Assembly: GCA_028023455.1 (NCBI GenBank)
Contig: JAQFVV010006274.1
Span: forward strand, 4,528,001-4,592,000
DNA from: Epiperipatus broadwayi
Lineage: Eukaryota; Onychophora; Udeonychophora; Euonychophora; Peripatidae
Direction: 5' to 3'
Length of the DNA stretch: 64,000 nucleotides
Shown here piece after piece: positions 61,196 to 64,000 of this stretch. The notes below the pieces were generated by a model that saw only the letters and a list, made by a program, of their open reading frames with translations, had not been told where the DNA came from and did no database searches. A program made the translations under genes and the position numbers. Numbering within the stretch: the first letter of the stretch is position 1; each line of letters opens with the position of its first letter.

Positions 61196-61699
61196 TTCAA
61201 TAAATATACACTGTTACATATCAGTCAACTTCCTCAAAAACAAAAATAATAATAAAAAAAGAATTTACTTAGTGTTAGTCATTACATTACACAAATTGAT
61301 TATATATGAAAATTTCAAAAGACAAAAACTTTGGTTAGTAATTACAAAATAAAAAAAATATTGTTGATTATTATTTCCTTTCTACCCAAGCTGAGATTAT
61401 GCCTCCTCACTTTTTCTTACATTTCATTATTATTTAGGCAAGTCAAACAAGTTACTTAATTTTAGACTTTTTTTTTAAAAAAAATTATTTATATTAATTA
61501 TTATGTTTTATTCCTCACATTTATTTTTACAAAACATGCACAATTTTTCTTACTGGCAGTACTTTTACAAGATATTCAAACTATAAATTTACGATAACAC
61601 ACAAAAAATATTCATTTCAGAAAAAATGTTACTGGCATAAATCTTTTATAATTCAAAGTACTCATGGTTATAATGTATTGCCCCATGCTGGGCACCAAT
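61196..61699 (-). mobile_element. Internal region of a Lys-TA element, reverse, with LTR stub
   Basis: On the reverse strand it reads AT, primer site TGGTGCCCAGCATGGGGC (61680-61697), then the same internal sequence as at 43.3-43.9 kb, then GAGGAAGTTGACTGATA (61219-61235) and only the first 23 or so bases of an LTR (TGTAACAGTGTATATTTATT, 61199-61218). It then joins the end of the forward LTR. Confidence 0.87.
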
Positions 61700-64000
61700 T
61701 ATAACAGTCAGGGTGAAATTAGAGTCTTACCGTATCTGCTATACAGGACACCACCAGGCCATTTGAACCTGGAATATTTATATAGTAGGCAGACACACAT
61801 TGTTAAAGATTCCACTTTGTTTTATTGTAATTATATATTGATCGTTAGCCCATGCCACTAGATCTAGGAGTAGCTGAGATATAAAGAAAAAAATTTACAC
61901 TTTTAAAGTATATTTTTAATATCAAAAATAAATAAAATAAGCCACTGCCAGTAATATTATGCAAAAATATTTATTATCACACATATATAAAATTGGATTG
62001 GAGAATAGATTATTGCTTTAGTTTAGTATGTATATTTATCGTATTTAAATTTAAGTTTAGTTCACCCAGATTGAGAATCTTGTTTATACATTTTAATCTT
62101 TTGATAGATGTAAATATGCTACATAAATTATGCATGTAAAATTTATGAATCCATGCAGCTATTTATGTTTAAGTTTAAATTTTAAGCTTTAATATTTTAA
62201 AACCAAATGAGCATGTACATGTATACATATATGCAACACAACCGTCCACCATGAATTATTCTAGTTCAATTATTATTAATTGGAATGTATAAAAAAGGTT
62301 ATACGCTTCTTGAATTCCTTAAGACACTCATCATTAGATGTCACATTCACAAATAATGAACTTATAGGAGAGGCTTAGGCAAATACATTGACACTCAACA
62401 TCATATTTACCAATAGATGCTGAGTGTGGAGGTATGCACATACACATAACATCACCTGCTTTAACTAACAATTATAGCTTTAATTAGAAGAAATAAATTA
62501 ATAGAAATGACTAGTTTATGAATACAGTTAAAATAGCCTACACAAATGGATAGTTGATAGAAGTTTGTTTTATAATGTTGAGTATAGATAAGCTACATAG
62601 ATTACTCAGTTAAAAACTTTTCAAAAACATCATTCAACCTCAGACTAAAAGTTCTTGGCCAAACCAATGCTTACTTCATGATATACGGATGCAACCAATG
62701 CAAAATGAAGATGCTAGCATAAAACCACACTGACAAGAATGTGCATCTGCAGCATGGTATTATTTAAAGAGAAATGATCCTCACCCAGAACAGGAATGAG
62801 TTTCTGTCTGAAGGAAATCATTTGGAAATTATATTGAAAATTCTCTGAAATGGTGAATTGTGGTCTTGGCTGTCTTACTATTAACACCCAGAGTAAAAAG
62901 GAAAACAATGGTGTGGTAAATATGTCTACATCCATTGCAATGCATCGACTATGTCTTTGGTTCATGCATTCATATGGGCCTTGGCCTGTATGCTAAACAC
63001 GCTTCACATTACATTGATATAAACACCCATATATCCCTCCACCAGCATCGACCCAACCATGAAACAAATAGCCTGAAATCAAACCCCTTTAGTATAAACA
63101 TAAACAAATTTAAATATTAAGTTATTAAATTGAAAATTGCTGAGGGAAATCTATGATAAAGTAAACCCAATGGCACTCATCATAAGGTGCTGCATTGACA
63201 ACAACTTAAATATATACCAGTAAATATGTTTAGACACTCAGCATGAGGTGTCATATTTACCAATATATATATATATGTATATATATTCACGTATAAAAAT
63301 ATTAAGACAATCAACATAATGAATCTATGCAGCTATCTACACCCAACTTAAAATTTAATACATTTTTTTGATTTTATTCATAAATATTAATAAAGAAAAT
63401 GGAAATAATTGAATTGGCAAACATATATAAAAATAAATATTAATAACTGATTTAACCTTCCATGTTAGTCAGATAAGAGTTCATGATTTAAATTAGGTTA
63501 GATCTTAATTGTTTAAGACATGATTTAAAGTTCTTTTAGTAAAAGTTCTATTATAATTAGAGTTCATAATTTATAGTTTATACATTACATTTGAAAAATT
63601 CCCGGTTCCTTGTGCCAATTCCTGCAAAGTCTTTTATTATTCATACTTTCTGTTCATGCCATAGTTATCAATCTGGAGATAGCCTTAGCTGGTTCAATCC
63701 TGGAAACATTTTATTGCAGTACCCATATGATTCGAGGTCTGCAACAGTGCCATTCAACAGCAAGAGTGTGAAAAGTGCATCTTTTCCCCCTCCTCCTCCT
63801 CCTCAAAAATCAAGCTAAAACTGTTCTTAATTTGAATTTCTCTTTTTATTTTCCTCCTTCAGATTCACTGACCATGATTTCCTGTTCCGGTTGTTTTCAT
63901 TAGGGTCCGAGTGTTGGTCAACCTTCCACAAGTGGGTAATGCAATCTTTTTTAAATTTTTTTATATCTCTTATCTGACATTTAATTATAAATTTGCTCCA
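61700..64000 (-). repeat. LTR, Lys-TA family, reverse, cut by window edge
   Basis: It is the complement of the long-type LTR at 58515-61195, including its duplicated segment (62040-62480). About 2.3 kb is visible. The two form one very large inverted repeat around 61200. A frame at 63591-63818 and its mirror at 59053-59259 encode similar peptides only because they lie in the same repeat. Confidence 0.88.

Noticed and set aside
63591-63818. 75-codon frame resembling the reverse frame at 59053-59259
   Set aside because: The resemblance follows from the inverted LTR copies. The other LTRs of the family lack it.
1-64000. CRISPR arrays, bacterial operons, or rRNA genes
   Set aside because: No evenly spaced short repeats with unique spacers, no dense collinear genes and no conserved rRNA segments. 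The content is that of a eukaryotic repeat region.

Overview
The window is AT-rich metazoan nuclear DNA, most likely from an invertebrate. It shows (TA)n microsatellites, tRNA-derived SINEs, RTE-type LINEs, Penelope-like elements and nested LTR retrotransposons. I cannot name the species. I found no host gene that I can support; every protein-like stretch with a recognisable family belongs to a decayed mobile element. All boundaries and similarities were read by eye, without alignment software.

Layout. 1-1324: reverse-strand part of a long LTR (called here the Lys-TA family). 1333-2708: head-to-head pair of Penelope-like GIY-YIG fragments. 2709-7156: AT-rich DNA with no recognised gene. 7162-9443: complete small LTR element without genes, with a 5-bp target duplication. 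10358-13585: RTE LINE copy 1. 13680-18860: tRNA-like fragment, a 1-kb palindromic retroposon with a 14-bp target duplication, two SINEs and a (TA)n-cored palindrome. 18868-30678: a complete but dead Ty3/gypsy element (gag, protease, RT, RNase H, integrase). It is split by a 5.6-kb insertion that contains an anomalous homopolymer block, and its 3' LTR carries a SINE and a second palindromic retroposon. 31271-34740: two diverged LTRs in inverted orientation. 38283-41268: RTE copy 2 (reverse). 41311-45882: Lys-TA element with two near-identical 2-kb LTRs around about 520 bp. 46121-50768: another LTR element (family D) keeping only an integrase C-terminus. 50778-53942: RTE copy 3. 53972-56010: three fold-back or terminal-inverted-repeat DNA elements. 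56021-64000: Lys-TA array with LTR, internal and LTR forward, then internal and LTR in reverse.

How the parts may work together. The gypsy element and the small 7.2-kb element share LTR ends (TGTTGTA...ACATAACA), a tRNA-Ser-like primer site and a 5-bp target duplication, so a gypsy relative probably mobilised the small one. The Lys-TA and D families share a tRNA-Lys-like primer site and similar LTR ends. The SINEs and palindromic retroposons have 13-16 bp target duplications, consistent with mobilisation by a LINE, and the three RTE copies show that such LINEs were active here. The strongest candidates for something undescribed are the palindromic retroposons and the Lys-TA family, whose LTRs are four to six times longer than its internal region.
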